Shown piece after piece: positions 43,601 through 58,600 of a stretch of 64,000 bases of DNA. This stretch comes from Chondrosia reniformis (lineage: Eukaryota; Porifera; Demospongiae; Chondrillida; Chondrillidae), in NCBI GenBank assembly GCA_947172415.1, contig OX359198.1:7482401-7546400 (forward strand), written 5' to 3'. Every line of letters begins with the position of its first letter. Within the stretch, counting starts at the first letter, position 1. The position numbers and the translations under genes were made by a program. The notes under the pieces are model-generated. The model did no database searches and had not been told where the DNA came from. It worked only from the letters and a program-made list of their open reading frames with translations.

Positions 43601-46600
43601 TTGGAATGATGGAAGGTGAAGGCTGGACACATCCACAGTCTCATAGAATGTCAAATACAGTTGACCTGTGTCCATATCCAGGTCATAGCCCAGAATGTGG
43701 GGCATTACCCTGTCATCAAAGAACATGGCTGCTGGTTGCCTGGTAACTGGACTGGATGGGTTGAATGCCATGTCCAGGACTGCTCCCTCTTGTAAGGTCA
43801 AGTAACTATCGTTGATTGAAGTATACAAGTCAATTCGAGCTTTAATGTCATTCAAGTCTTTATAGCCAAATTGGAAGACTATCTGAAGGTCATTTGGGCT
43901 TGAACTAGCTCCTCCGGTTAAAGTGAAGGTGGTACTGCTATTGTCAGCCATATTTTCTAGAGTAAATCTGGAGGGTCTAGCAGTAGAAGACCTCACTGGC
44001 TCATCAAAATTGAGAATCAAAACTCCACCAGTAATGTTGACATAAAAGGACACCAAATTGGGAGGAAGCTGTTCAATGGGGTCCTCCTCAGCCTGGAGGA
44101 GGGTTGTTTGTTGGAGATTGGACATGGTCCAGTCCACAAAGGTGCCCTCTTCAAGGTATATCCACGTATCATTGCGATTGGTCCACAAGAACTCTGTTCT
44201 CTTTATTTCATTAATGTCCTCTCGTGTGAGGTAGAGTGTGAGGTTGTGGCTGTAGAGAAAGTTGAAGGACCCTCCAGTCAACGTCAGGTTGAGCGTGCCA
44301 TCAGGATCTGAATACAAGTGGAATTTGAAAAAGTCTGTCAGAGCAGAAACAATTGCTTCATTGAAAAAGAGTTGAACAGTGCCATCATCCAAATTTACTG
44401 TAAAGTTTTGCAGCTCTGGGCTGGTGACATCAAACAGGTAGTCTGTGGCCTGCAGAGCTGTGGCATTGGTAATGTTTTCCACTCTGTTGCCACTCATATC
44501 CCTAATGCTATCCTCAGTGATGGCCAAGAAGGAGTCGTTGATGGATGTGTACAGGTTTGTCAGGGCTGTCAGAGTGTAGATGTCATAGACACCCAACTCC
44601 AAGACCACCAGAGGAGCGTTACTGCTCTGTGTGCTAGAGGGAGGAGACAGTGACAGGACTGGACCAGAGGTCCCCATGTCATCCTGGAGAGTCAGCTCTT
44701 CCACCATTAGAGTGCTGGTATTAACAGTTTCTGAAAAGTGCAGAATGAGCCATCGATTGTCCATGTCTACTACCAATCCTTCCAGACGAGGTGCTGTCGT
44801 GTCTGGTGTGTACATGTTCACATGCTGTGGCCCAATAGGGATGACAGGGTTGGCACTCATGTCAGTAATGGCCAGACTGGTGGCCGACAGGAATGTGTTG
44901 GTTTGGTCTGTGAGCAAGTCTGTCAATTTTTTTATTTCATTTAAATCGTCCAAACTCATTTGCAATGGAACAACTGTATCGTCTCCGTAGCCAGGGTGAA
45001 GCTGACTGCCTTCTGTTAGAGTGTAGTTTGTAGTGCCTTCCACAGCACTGCTGGATAGTGTCACCTCTGTGGGTGACAGCGATGACACGTTCACTGTCTC
45101 GTCAAATGTCAACCAAATGATACCACTATCAAAGTCCAGATCAAAGCTCACCAGTTGTGGGGGCGTGGCATCTCTTGTGTACTGCTCAGCTGCTATTGCA
45201 TCATCATAAGGAATAGCCTCGATGGCATTGGCATTCATATCCAGAATAGCTCCAAAGTCAAGAACAGCAAACGTAGAGCTAGCAGAAGTACCCAGATTGG
45301 TAATGCGCTTAATGTTATTGAGGTCCTCAATATCAAGGGTTACCGTGACAACAGGATCATTGGCAGACAATGAGTAGCCTCGCTGCAGTCTGTACAGTGC
45401 AGTAGTGTTTGGATGGCGGTCATTCAGTAGTACTATGCCAGAAGTGTTCAAAGTGCTGGAGCGGACTGTTTCAACAAACATGAGGTGCAGCAGTCCCAGG
45501 TCCATGTCCAAGTGGACACTCTCCAGCTCTGGTGGCACCAGGTCCTCTGTGAAGTGGTCTGTCACCACTCTCGTCTCATTGCACACATAGTTACCAGACA
45601 TGTCTGTGAGGAGGGCAGATGTCAGCGTCAGCAGAGTGGTGTTCCTAAGGGTGGCCACGCCCTCATATCTCTTCACCTCATTCAGATCAGTCCTTGTCAG
45701 CTGGAGGACAATCACTGTGTCATTGTCGGCCATATTGACTAGTGCGCCAGTGAGGTCAACCTGAGTAGTATTCCCTCCAGACAGGATCAGCTGACTTGCG
45801 TCCAATGAGGAGACATTGACAGTTTCATTAAACACCAGTGTCAACAGCTCAGCCGTCAGATCCAAGTAGTATTCAACCAGTTTAGGAGAAGTGGTATCTC
45901 TTGTGTAATCCCGCACTGGAAGGTCAGATGTGGCCATAAGGAGATTAGTGTTCATGTCAGTGATCAAGTTGGAGGTGACAGTTAAAAATGAATTGTTGGG
46001 AGAACTTGCCAGATTGTCAAACTTTTTAATATAATTGATGTCATCTGGATGAAGATGGATGTATATTACAGGGTCATCCCCACTCAGGGGCAAGCTATAT
46101 TGAAGAGCATAGTACCGCTGAGAGCTGTTACTGTCCACTGTCCCGTTGACACTGTCATGGATAATGATGTCAGTGATGTTGAGGCTAGACACAAGCACTG
46201 TCTCATTGAACTCCAAAACCAAGAGATCGCTGTCCAAGTCCAAATCAAAGGCAACCAGGACAGGTTGTCTAGTGTCTTCTTGGAAGGTGCTGGCTGTCAG
46301 AGGATCAGTAAAGTTGAGAGCATTATCATTCATATCTGCTATAGCCAAAGGAGACAGTACGAGGTTGGTGGACTCCCTTGTGACAGTTAAGTTGACAATC
46401 CTCTTCAAGTTGTTGACATCGTCAATGTCAAGTTGGACCACAATGATATAATCATCTTCAGATGGGGAGTATCCTATTGTTAGGTTGTAGGCGGGGTCTA
46501 GGCTTACTGGATCACCAACGAGTATAAATTCATTAACCATTAGAGTAGTTACATCAACTGTTTCATCAAAAGTCAAAGTAAGTTGTTCAGTATTCAGGTC

Positions 46601-49600
46601 CACCCTGAAGGCCACCAGAGTGGGAGAAGTGATGTCCATGGTGATATTGGTTACCATAGCAGCCATATCTACATCAATACCCACATTTGTGTTATCGCTC
46701 ATGTCAAGGACTGTTCCACTGGGGAAGTGTATAAAGGTGTCAGAACCTGACACTTTGGTAGCAAGGTTGCGCAACTTTTTGATCTGGTTCAGGTCAAAGA
46801 ACGAGAGCTCGATGAGAAGGATGGTAGAGTCACTGGAGACAGTGGTACTGTTCGTGAGCGTGTGCTGCTCTGTTGTGGCATTATCAGATGGCCCATTCTG
46901 GAGGGTCAGGTTGGTCACTGTTAGACTGCTGGCATTGACTGTCTCATCAAAGGTTAGGGAAAGGATGCCCTCATCCACATCAAGGTCAAAGGTCACCAAC
47001 TGAGGAGGTGTCACATCAGCTACAACTGCTGCAGCCTGAAGTCCATGTTGAGATGGTACTTCAACTAGCATGTTATCAGCCATGTCCACCACAGTCAAGG
47101 TGCTCAGGGAGACAAAGGTGTCATTAACAGTAGTACCCAAAGAAGTCAATCTCTTTATTTCATTCAACTCTTTATCAGATAACTTGACTATCAGCTCCAC
47201 CTCATTGGAGAAGGGACCACTGTTTCTTAAAAGGTCAAAGGTCACTGTACTGTTGCTATAGCTATTTTGGAGGGTGATATACTCAGTAAACAACAACTGA
47301 CCAAACACAGTTTCAGAGAATGTTAGACGTAACTCTCCTTCATTCAAATCCAAGACAAAGGCTCTGAGTTGTGGAGGTGTCTCATCCGGTTGGTACCTGT
47401 TGGCACGGGGAGCCATGGAGAGTGCTATGGGCACGACCTCATTTCCAAACATGTCTTCTATGAAGTCTGACGTGATTGTCAAGTAACTGTTTTCAATGTT
47501 TGTGCCCAGCTGTCTGAGCTTCTTAATCTCATTCAGATCAAAGGAGCTGACCATTACAAGCAGGACTGGCCCGTTGGAAGAGTTGGAGGTTGTTCCTGGT
47601 GTCAGTGTGAGAGTATACATTTCAGATAACGAGTCACCTCGAAGTCCAACCAATGTCAATTGGGTCACATTTAGTGTGCTCACTCGAACAGATTCGTTAA
47701 AGAACAGTGTTAGCAGTCCAGGACCATCCATGTCAAGGGTAAAATCCTCTAATTCAGGACTGATAGTGTCTGGGTAGAACTCGGTATCCACATTGCTCTG
47801 TGCGTTGATGCAGGTTGGAGGAGAGCTGGGTGCATAGCAGTTGGAGTTGTTATTCATGTCCAGCACAGCTTGGGGACTGATCACAATAGTGAGGCCAGAG
47901 AGAGCAAGGTCCTCCAGGACTTTGATGTTGTTTAAATCTTCCCTTGTCAGTTGCAGGCTGATGGTAGTTGAGTCTCCTCCTTGCAGACCTCCTGCCATGA
48001 GGGTGTAGTTCTGAGTGTCGTTCCAACTGACTAGTGTCAGCTTCATAGGATTGAGACTGGCCACGTTGACTGTTTCATCAAACACCAACTGGAGTATCTC
48101 AGAAGTCAGGTTCAACCTACTCTCGACCAAATAAGGACTGGTCACATCTGGTTGGAATTGTCTAACTTGTTGACTGTTTTCAGGAACTATTTGAGAAACT
48201 GCATTTCCATTCATATCTCTGATGAGGGAGGAGGCTATCGATATATAAGTGTTGGAGACATTGTGGGCCAGGCCTCTCAACCTCTTGATCTCATTGAGGT
48301 CCTCTGATGTAAGGGACACTTCCACCACAGTGCTATATTGTGTGCTCACATTAGCTGCTCCAGCTAGGCTCCTTTGGAAGGTAGTGTTGAAGATGGGCTC
48401 TCCCAAGAGAGTGAGGGAAGGTGGATCAAGAGTGGATACGTTGACAGTCTCGGTAAAATACAGCATTAGGAGGCCGAGGTTCATGTCCAGGTTGAACCTA
48501 TCCAGCCCTGGGGGGGTGGTGTCAGGGGAGAATGTGGAGGTCGGGAGACTGTTGTTTACTGGTCTAGGCACAATGGGGTTGGTAGACATGTCTGTGGCAC
48601 CCTCTTCAGTAACTGACAGAAAGGTTGTGGTTGGAGATACAGCCAGATCGGGCAAGGCCTTGATACTGTTCAAGTCACCTGTTCCCAAGGAAATGTCCAC
48701 TACAGTAGAGTCATTCCCTAGCACTGAGGAGCTCTCTGTCAGCCCAAATGAGGCAAGTGGAGAAGAAGGCAGGTTCTGAAGAGTATAAGCAGACACATTA
48801 ATACTACTTGCATTAACAGTTTCATCAAAAGTGAGTGATAGGATTTCTGAGGTCAAATTCAAAGTGAAACTTGACAAAGTTGGCCTTGTCTGGTCTGGGG
48901 TATAGTTTCCTGCCAGGAGTCCTGCTTGAGGCTGAACGCTTCTGATGGGATTTCCAAAGACATCCGACACTGCTGTTACCTCAAGGGAAAGGTATGTGTT
49001 TTCAAGTTCTGTTGCTAGGAGACTGAGGCGTTTCAACTCATTCAAATCCTCTGTGGATAGATACACAATTTGAACAGGACCATCCATCAGGTTAGAGTTC
49101 TGAGACTGGACTGAGAGAGTGTGGTATGTGAATGGGTCTGGAACTTGTATCAAACTGTGTTGCAGAGTAATTGCTGAAGAGTTGAAAGTTACAGAATTAA
49201 CAGTTTCAGAAAATGTCATCAAAAGTTGTCCATTATTCATATCAAGGTGATAGCTGACCAGTTCTGGTCTAGTTTGGTCAGCTGTGTAAAGGACTACTTG
49301 CTGAGCTGTGAGTCCGAGCAGGACCTCCACATTTGGGTTGTCACTCTGATCCCGTACCAACATGGAGGACACAGAGATGTAGACAGACTGATTACTGACA
49401 GCAATACGCAACACCTTCAACTGATTGACATCTTGCAGTGTCAGGTTGACCATGACAGTAGTGTCATCAGCCATCCTAACATTGCCACCTGTAAGAGTGT
49501 ATGTTTCGTTAACCCCATCAGTGTCAAAACCCTGTGATAGTGTTATTTGAGTTACATTGAATGACATGTAATCAACTGTCTCACTGAAATGCAAGGTGAG

Positions 49601-52600
49601 TAACTCTGGTGCATCCATGTCAAGGTCAAAGGAAAAGAGTTGAGGACGAATGGTATCATTAGTGAAACTGCAACTTGGAAAGGCATCTGTTTCATTCAAA
49701 GCCTCATTCCCATTTCCAATCATATCTCGAACAGTGTCAGCGTCCAGCCTCAGGTTTGTGCTGGCTTGACTGACTAGCAACATTTCATTCTTCTTGAGTT
49801 CATTTGCATCAAAGTCTCTCATTTGAACAATTAACTCCTTCCCATTTTCTGATAAAACTGTTCCATTTGTGAGGCGATAGGTATTGTAAGTTAAAGGGGA
49901 GGACCCTGACTGGAATTGGATTCCTGAAACATTAACTGTTGCCTTATCAACTGGCTCATTAAAGATAATTTTGAACTGTGAGAGATTCAAATTTACTTCA
50001 AAACAGCTAACGAGAGGAGGCAAAATGTCTCGTATGAAGAAAAATGTTGGCAAGGGCTGGTCCTCTGGGAGGAGTGCATTTGGGATCAATGCCATGTCCT
50101 GAACCGCACCATACTTCAACTCCAAAAATGTGTTATCAAAAGAGGTTGCCAATTCTGTGTTGAGTTTAATGGCACACTGATCCGGGATGGTAATTTGGAT
50201 ATAAACCACATCAGAGTCGTTGCTAAGCAACCTACCATTAGTCAATGTGTAATTAGTACTTGGTTCTTCAGTGTCATTGGAGTGCAAAACAAATGATGTG
50301 TAGACAAAGGTACTCACATCCACAGTCTCGTTAAAGGTCAAAGAGAGGACTCCGATGTTCATGTCTAGTTCAAAATAGACTAACTGGGGGGGACTGGAGT
50401 CAGGTGTATATGTTTGCACTCTCTTGGGAGAAGAGGGGAGGACGGACTGAAGAGCGTTTCCATTCATATCTGCAATTGTGGTCGCTTCAAGTGAAATGAA
50501 TGAATCATTTTGAGTTTGAGCCAGGAGTTGATGACGTTTAATTCCATTCAAGTCCTCTGCACCAATCCTGATAGTAACAATGTAGTCGTCTGCAGTGGTA
50601 GCTCTACTGACATTAGTGAGTGCAACGCTGTCTGTTGAACTGGGGGCTCGCAGCAGGCTGATTGATGGAGTGTACAGTGATGATACATTGACAGTTTCAT
50701 CAAATGTCAACTCCAACACACCAATGTTCATATCAAGTGAAAACTCTGTCAGAATGGGAGAAGTGTCATCAGCGACATGCAGAGAAGCGGGTAGTGCCTC
50801 CGTCCCACCTCTTGGGACCAGCGGATTGCCATTCATGTCAACCACTGTGCGGTTGCTGTGAAAAAGATAAGTGTCCTCGAGGGAAGTACCCAAACTAGTG
50901 AGGCGCTTCAACTCATTAAGGTCATCAAACCCGAGGAAGACTGTCACAATTGTGCTATCCTCTCTGGTCCAGTTGGTTGTGGAAATGTGACTACTGTTGG
51001 ACAGCAGGAATACTGTAGTACTATTCCCATTAAATGTGGACATGCTCTGCAGGGCTAGCTCGGTGAATAGGAGGCTGGAGGCATTGACTGTCTCATCAAA
51101 GGTCAGGACAAGCTGTCCCAAGTTGACATCCAGTGTAAAGTTTTGTAATTGTGGATCTATAGTGTCTGGAATGAGATCCCTCACTTGAAGAGCAGACCCA
51201 TCAGTGATTGGTGCCACATCTCTTCCAGGAAAGTGGTAGTCCACAAAGCTATCAATCAACTCTCCTGTGACTGTGATGAAGGTATCGTTCCTGGAGGTGG
51301 CTACGTCTGTCAATCTCTTGATCTCGTTCAAGTCCTCAACAGTAAGGTTGACAACAACAGTGTAGTCATGATCTGTGATGACTTGTCCATCTGTCAGCTG
51401 ATGCCAAACTGATCTGGTTAGATCATCCTGAATGGTAGCAAATTGCAAGGCCACAGTGTTGATATCCATGACATTGTCAAATTCTAAAGTTAACTGTCCT
51501 AAATCCAAATCCAGGTCCCAAGCAATCAGATTTGGGTTGAGTGTGTTACCCACAAATGTTGCAACTTGTTTGCCATCTCTGTTAGATATCTCCACCAAAG
51601 GATTGCCAGCAAAGTCTCTCACGGCACCCAGGGGAAGAACCAGGTGGGTGCTGGGAGCACTTGTAGCAAGAAACTCATCCAGTAAAATGTTTTTAAAGTC
51701 ATTTGCATTCAGTGACACAACAATTATCCTCTTGTTATTGAGGTCTGCATCCAAGTAGGACAGCCTACTCTCCGTTAGTTGGTAGGAGGACCCATCTCTA
51801 GAGACGTTCAGAGCAGAATCAAAGTTGTTCTGATACTGTTGAATGACAAACTGGGTCACATCAGTTGTATTGATATCCACAGGCTCGTTAAACTCTATCA
51901 CTAGACGGTGATCTCTGAAACTGAACTCTATAAAGTTGAACACCGTTGGGTCAATTCTGTCATTATAAAAGGTGTCAACATTTAATGGATTGACTCTATC
52001 CAATCTCTCCATTGCAGGATTTGCTAGCGTAGAGAGATCTAGTACTAGATTGGTGGTGTGCACCAGCCAAGCAGTGTTCTGTGAGACAGCCAGCATCTCC
52101 CTGGACTGAAGTTCTTCGATATCCAACTCTGACAGCCTCAGTAGCACCAAATCCTTGTTAACATACACACTCACAGCACCGCCTGTCAATGTATAACTGA
52201 TTGTAGCGTTGAAAGCATCCTGGAATGCCAGCTCCAGTGGCTTAAAACTTGAGGTGAGGACACTCTCACTGAATGTTAGTAGCAACTCTCCACTGGTCAA
52301 GTTGAAGGCTGCACCAATTAGCAGTGGCCCAACAATGTCATCCCCATAGAAACTAGCAACAATGGGAGGATCCAGTGGAGCCAGCAGGTTGCCAGACATG
52401 TCCTCAATGGCTGTACTGTTGGCACCCAAGTATGAGGAGGACCGGACTGTGTAGAGAGACGTCATCTGTCGGATGGCCTCCACGTCAGCCTTGTTGAAGG
52501 TAAAGTCAACAGTTAGACCGTTTTCTTCAGAGGACAGTGTTCCACCAGTCAGTGCATAGCCAACAGCATCCCGTAGGTTTGAGGAGAACACTGCAAGCGA

Positions 52601-55600
52601 CATTGGATCAAAGGAGGACACGTTGACAACCTCATCAAATGTGAGAGACACGTCTCCGTAGGTCATGTTAACAGTGAAGCTGATGATATTTGGAGAGCTA
52701 GTATCAGGTATGTACTGTTGAGGAGGGGTTGCCTCACCCATAGGGACTGGGGTGATGGGATTGCCATTCATGTCTGACACTGTACTATTTTCCAAACTGA
52801 TCAAACAATCATTGCCAAACATGTCAAAGGTGCACAGTTCAAAGAGCTTGATAGTGTTGAGGTCGTCCTGGCTCAGCAGGTAGGTCAGTTCAGTGCTGTC
52901 TCCGGAGATCAGCTCGCCTGATTGGATTGTGTGCCGGACAGCAAACAGAGATGGGTCACTTTGCAGAGTTACAGAATTGGGATCAAAGGTCTGACTATTG
53001 ACTGTTTCAGAAAATGACAAAGTTAATTCGCCGTTGTCCAAATCCATCACCCAGGAGACCAGAGTGGGAGGAGTCACATCCTCCACATACGTTTTTACTG
53101 GTAGTGAAGATGATGCATTTCGATGAAGCACTGGATTTCCAGCCTGGTCTGCAATGGCTGAGCTGGTGAGGTACAAGAGTGTGTCCCGAGGTGAGGTGGC
53201 AATGGCAGTCAGGCCCTTTAAGGTGTTCAAATCCTCCTCAGACAGCTCCAGGTTGACTGAGGGGTTGTCATAGCTGGGAGTACTTCCCCCAGTGAGGGTG
53301 AAGGCATCTGATTGGTTGGACCCTCTCAAAGTGATAGACTGAGGAGACAAACTGCTGACATCGACAGTCTCTGAAAAGGACAAACTCAGTACACCAGTGT
53401 CCATGTCAAGGTTGAAGCAGACGAGATAGGGGATGACGGTGTCTGGTGTGTATACCCTGACCTGCTGGGCTGAAGGGTTCTGGATTGGTACAAGGCTGTT
53501 ACCATGGTGATCCTTGATTGCTAATTGACTGATCAAGATGTAAGTGTCAAAAGTTGAGGTAGCTACTGTTTCCAAACTCTTTAAAATGTTAAGATCAACT
53601 TGTGTCAGAGACAGAATGAGGAGAGGAGGGTGGCCAGAGGTCAGGACACTCCCACTGACACTCCCCCCTGATAACAAGTAAGCCTCCAGGAGCCCATTAA
53701 AGACCTCAGGATCACTTCTGTTGAGTGTCAATTCTCCAGTGCTCAGTTGATCTCCGTCTACCTCCAGGACACTGCTCTGAAGGATGATGGTCTCAAACAG
53801 CTTGACAGTGTCAACAATAACACTTTCACAGAACATGAGTGTCAGCTCCTCTCTAGTCAGGTCCAAGTCAAACCAGACCAGTGTTGGAGGAGAAGTGTCA
53901 CCTATCAGTCTACTGTAGCTCTTATGAACTGCCACATTGGTGTTGCCGTTCATATCACTAATGGCAAGGGAGGGGAGTTGGATGTCGCAATCACTAGCAG
54001 TATCACCATCACACAGGAATTCCTCAAATTTGATTCTATTAAGGTCCATATCATTCAAATTTGTCACTACAGTGTTGTCATAGCAACCAATAACCAATCC
54101 GCCTGTTAGTGTATATGCAGTTCCATTGTCTCCATGGAAACTGATTAAGTTCATTTGCAAAGTAGAAGAGTTGACAGTTTCATCAAATGTCAAGGTCAAG
54201 TTACCCGAGTCCAGATCTAGCTCAAAGTCCATGAGACTTGGAGGAGTAGTATCTTGTGTGTAAGTGTGGACAGGCTGCCCCAGGGCGGAGGGGATGGGTA
54301 CCAGGTAGTTCATCTGAGTGTCATATATTGTGTTTGCCTTGACTGAGAGGAACGTACTGCTCAAATCAGAAGCTAGCAGTGGACGTCTTTTCAACTCATT
54401 CAGATCAAAGGGGGAGAGCATGATCTGAACTTGGTGTCCATCTGGAGACACTGTGGAGCCATCTCTTAGAGTGTAGGCAGCATCTTCACTTCCAATTCCT
54501 GATTTTAATCCCTGAATGGTGATTGTAGAGGTGTTGAGAGATGAGACTCGAATAGTTTCTGAAAAGTTTAACAACAAAATTCCCATATCCATATCAAGAT
54601 TGTATGAAATCAGTTCTGGTCTTGTGCTGTCAATAGTGTATTGGTCAGCTAGTCTGGCCAGTCCATTGATAAGGGGTTGTATCTGTAAGCCATTCTGGTC
54701 TTCAATTCCAGACCTCTCTACTACAAGATAGGAGGTTGAGGTAGAGATGGCAATGTCCCTCGCCTTAATGTTGTTGAGGTCTGTAGGTGATATCAGAATT
54801 GTGATCAATGTGCTGTCATTATAGCTGCTGAGGCTACCTCCTGTTAGCTGATATGTGTTAATGGAGTCAGTCACGTAGGAGTCTGACTGAATGGTGAATG
54901 CTGTAAAGTTGATGCTGGTGGCGTTGACTGTCTCAAGGAATGTCAGGTGCAGTTGGCCTCTGTTCATGTCGAGATGGTAGCTCATGATGTAAGGACGGAT
55001 CATATCACCCACAAAATCTGCTGCCATTTTAGCATCCATCTTATCAACTGCTACTACTGCATTACTACGCATATCCATCACCAGGAAGGATGTGATGGAG
55101 ATAAAGCTGGTCTCCATGGATACCAATAGCCCCTCCCTCTCTTTGATCTCATTTAAGTCGTCATTCAATATATTAATCACTACCTGTAAGCAGTTTTCAC
55201 TGGGAGTACTCCCACCCCTCAAAGTGTAAAAGGTCTGGGGATCCGTGCAGCTGTCATTGCTAGATGATTGGAGGGTAATTTGAGTGAAATCCAAAGTCTG
55301 AACGTTGACGGGCTCATCAAAGTTCAGTACCAGTTCACTGGTGTTGATGTTGGCCTTCCAGTAGAGGAGAGTGGGAGGAGTGGTGTCATCGGTGAAGGTG
55401 ACCACTTGCTGGTCATCAGTGACCTCTGAAGGACTGGGCAGGTAGGCCATGTCATGTACGGTACCCTCCTCGAGGTGGATGTGGGTGCTAGTGTTACTGA
55501 TGGCCAGGTTTTGTAACTTTTTAATCATGTTCAGATCAAAGTACATCAGTTCAAAGACAACAACTGGATCATCTCCAGTTACTGGTTCTCCGCCTCGCAG

Positions 55601-58600
55601 TGTGTACTGTTCAGCCAATGGAAGGTTCTGGACTGTTATGAGAGATGGATCAATTGAAGAGGAGTTGACAGTTTCATCAAATGTTAAGTGGATCCTTCCT
55701 TCATCAAGATCAAAGTCAAAGCTTACCAAATATGGAGGTGTGCTATCCACTACATACATATTTACAAGAGTGGCATTTTCTGTTGCTATGGATACCAGTG
55801 GGTGACCAGACATATCTGAAATGAAATCAGAGGTGATGCTGAGGTAAGTGTTATTCTCAAGAGTAGCCAAATTGGATCTTCTCTTTATCTCATTGCTGTC
55901 CAAAGTACCCAAATAGATCACTATTTCTGGCCCATCTGTACTGTTAGTAAAGGTGCCCAGGGGATCCCCCTCCTGGATATACTGGAGATTATAGGAGTAT
56001 TCACTGCTGTCAGCTCCTTCATACGCGAGCAGGGTGACAGAGGAGAGGTTGGCACTACTGACATTCACTGTTTCATCAAATGACAACACAAGTGTCATTG
56101 CATCCATGTCAAGGTCAAAGGACGTTAGCTGAGGAGCAGTGTTGTCCATGGCAACATAGCTAGCTTGGAGAGGTAGATTGGTTGTGTTAAGAGAGTTGGT
56201 GTTCATGTCCTGCACAGTCTCCTTCTGAAGTGCTATAAAGGCATTCTCTTCAAAGGTAAACAGATCTGTAAGAATCTTTATTTCATTCAAGTCATCATTA
56301 GCAAGTATCAGTGAGACCACAGTAGAGTTGATGTCGATTAGCAGTGCTCCCAGGGTAGGAGGGTGGTGCTGGAGGGTGTAACCTGTTCCTGTATTCACAT
56401 TGACAAATGTGACAGTTGTGGCATTAAATGTGTCAACATTGACAGTCTCATCAAAAGTTAGTTCCAGTAGACCCATATCCAAACTGAATGTAAAGTTGAC
56501 CAGTGATGGCATCGTCGTGTCAGGAGTAAAGATTTGAGCTTGTAGACCATTTTCTTCTTCAATAGCTTCCAGTGGAAGGCTGAAGCTGTCCAATGCTCCA
56601 AGCATGCTGACTGTCAGGAAAGTGCTGTTCACAGAATCAGCTAGGGAGTACAGCCGCTTCAGTTCATTGAGGTCACCATCTGATATGTGGATGGTAACAT
56701 GAGGAGGGAAACCCGGGCCATTAGGCAAAAGGGAGGGACCACTAACAAGTGAGCTTTCGCTAAAGAAAAAATCTACAGTATCGTTAGTGAATGTTTTTGT
56801 GTTTTGTAGCCCAAAGTAGGAGACCTCAATGTTGTCAACAACTTCAGAAAATGTCAGGAAAAGCTGGCCTGTGTTCATATCTAGATCATAGCTAACCAGT
56901 GTTGGCATGGTAACGTCAGGTATGAATGTAGTTATCGGTCTGGGCTGCACCAGGCTCATGTACAGAGGAGTGAGGAGGTTACCAACCATATCCAACACTG
57001 TCATGTTGAGGAAGAGGTAGCTGCTCTCTCCATCATATGTCAAGCTTGGAACAAACTTTAGTCTGTTGAGGTCACTTGCTGATAGTTGTATGACCACTAT
57101 TGGTCCGTCAGAGCTGCCAGTTCTGCTGTTGGTGAGTGAGTAGGAAGGATCATCAAAGAGAGAGGAGTTGTAGAAGGTAATGTGATCCATGTTTGTTGAA
57201 AATGTGTCTAAATTGACAGTTTCACTGAACCATACAATAAGGAGGCCACTGTCCATGTCCAGGGTAGTATTGAGCACATCAGGAGGCGTGGTGTCTGGGG
57301 TAAACACTCCCACTCTCATACCAAATCCATCTTCAAATGGTATCAATGGATTAGCATTCATATCTTGAACAGTCCTGTTGGTTGCCAAGAGATAGGTGTT
57401 ATTATCACTGGTTGCTAGGAGACGGAGTCTCTTTATTTCATTCAAGTCTCTCCAGGTCAGTTCTAGAGTAACAATGTCACTGTCTTCCTTCTGGACCACA
57501 CCCCCAGTTAATTGGTAGGATTCTTCTCCCAAGTCAGAAGTGTTGCTAGATGACGATAAAGTTATTTGGAAAGGATTAAACGTGCTGACTCGAACAGTTT
57601 CAGTAAAATAGAATGTCAGCACTCCATTGTTCATATTCAGGTCAAATCTTTCTATATTTGGATCAGTAGTGTCTGCTGTGTACATGCGGACAGGCTCCGC
57701 AGTCTCATTGTCAAGTGGCACCACAGGGTTGTCACTCATATCTGTTAATGTGGTAAAGGGAAAGGACAGAAAGGTAGAATTGCTGTCATAGGCCAGAGTG
57801 GAGAGGCGCTTTAGCTCATTGAGGTAGCCGTTAGTAAAGTACACTTTGAGAGTCACAGCATCATTGAGGTCCTGCATGCTGTCGTAGACCTGCAGTGAGC
57901 TGGAGGACTCTGTAATAGCATCACTGACATTCTGTAGCAACAGGTCAGACAACACTAACGAGCTTGCGTTGACTGTCTCATCAAACTCCAGCCACAGCAG
58001 ACCAGTGTTCAGATCGAGATCAAACCCGACTAACATCGGACTCACCTCATCTGGTGTGTATCTCAGCACTGGCTGGGCTGCCAGTGGTGCAAGGGGATTC
58101 ACTTGGTTGCCACTCATATCAGCGATGGTGAATGTCCTGATGGACAGAAAAGTACTGCTAGCCCCAACTGCCAGTTGTGTGAGTCGCGTTATCTCATTGA
58201 CATCTGAGTAGTCTAGGTCAATGCTGATTGAGGGAGAGTCTGGGCTGGTGCTGGTGGAAGAGGTCAAAGTGTAGTTCTGTACCGCAGGAGACACATTTGA
58301 GAGGAGTGTTATTCCAGTAATCTGAAGAGATGACGCATTAACTGTTTCATCAAATGTCAGATGCAACTGGTTTGAATTCATATCAAGGTCAAATGAGATT
58401 ACATTGGGATTAACCCTATCAGGTGTGAACAGAGCAACAGGAAGTGCTTCCTCAGGAAGTACAGCATTTCCATTCATATCAGAGAGTGTTCTGTTTGTGA
58501 TGGCTATAAAGGTGTTATTCATTGAACTCACAAAATTGGGAAACCTCTTGATATAGTTGAGGTCGTCTGTTCCTAGCATAATCTGAAGAACGTGAAAGTG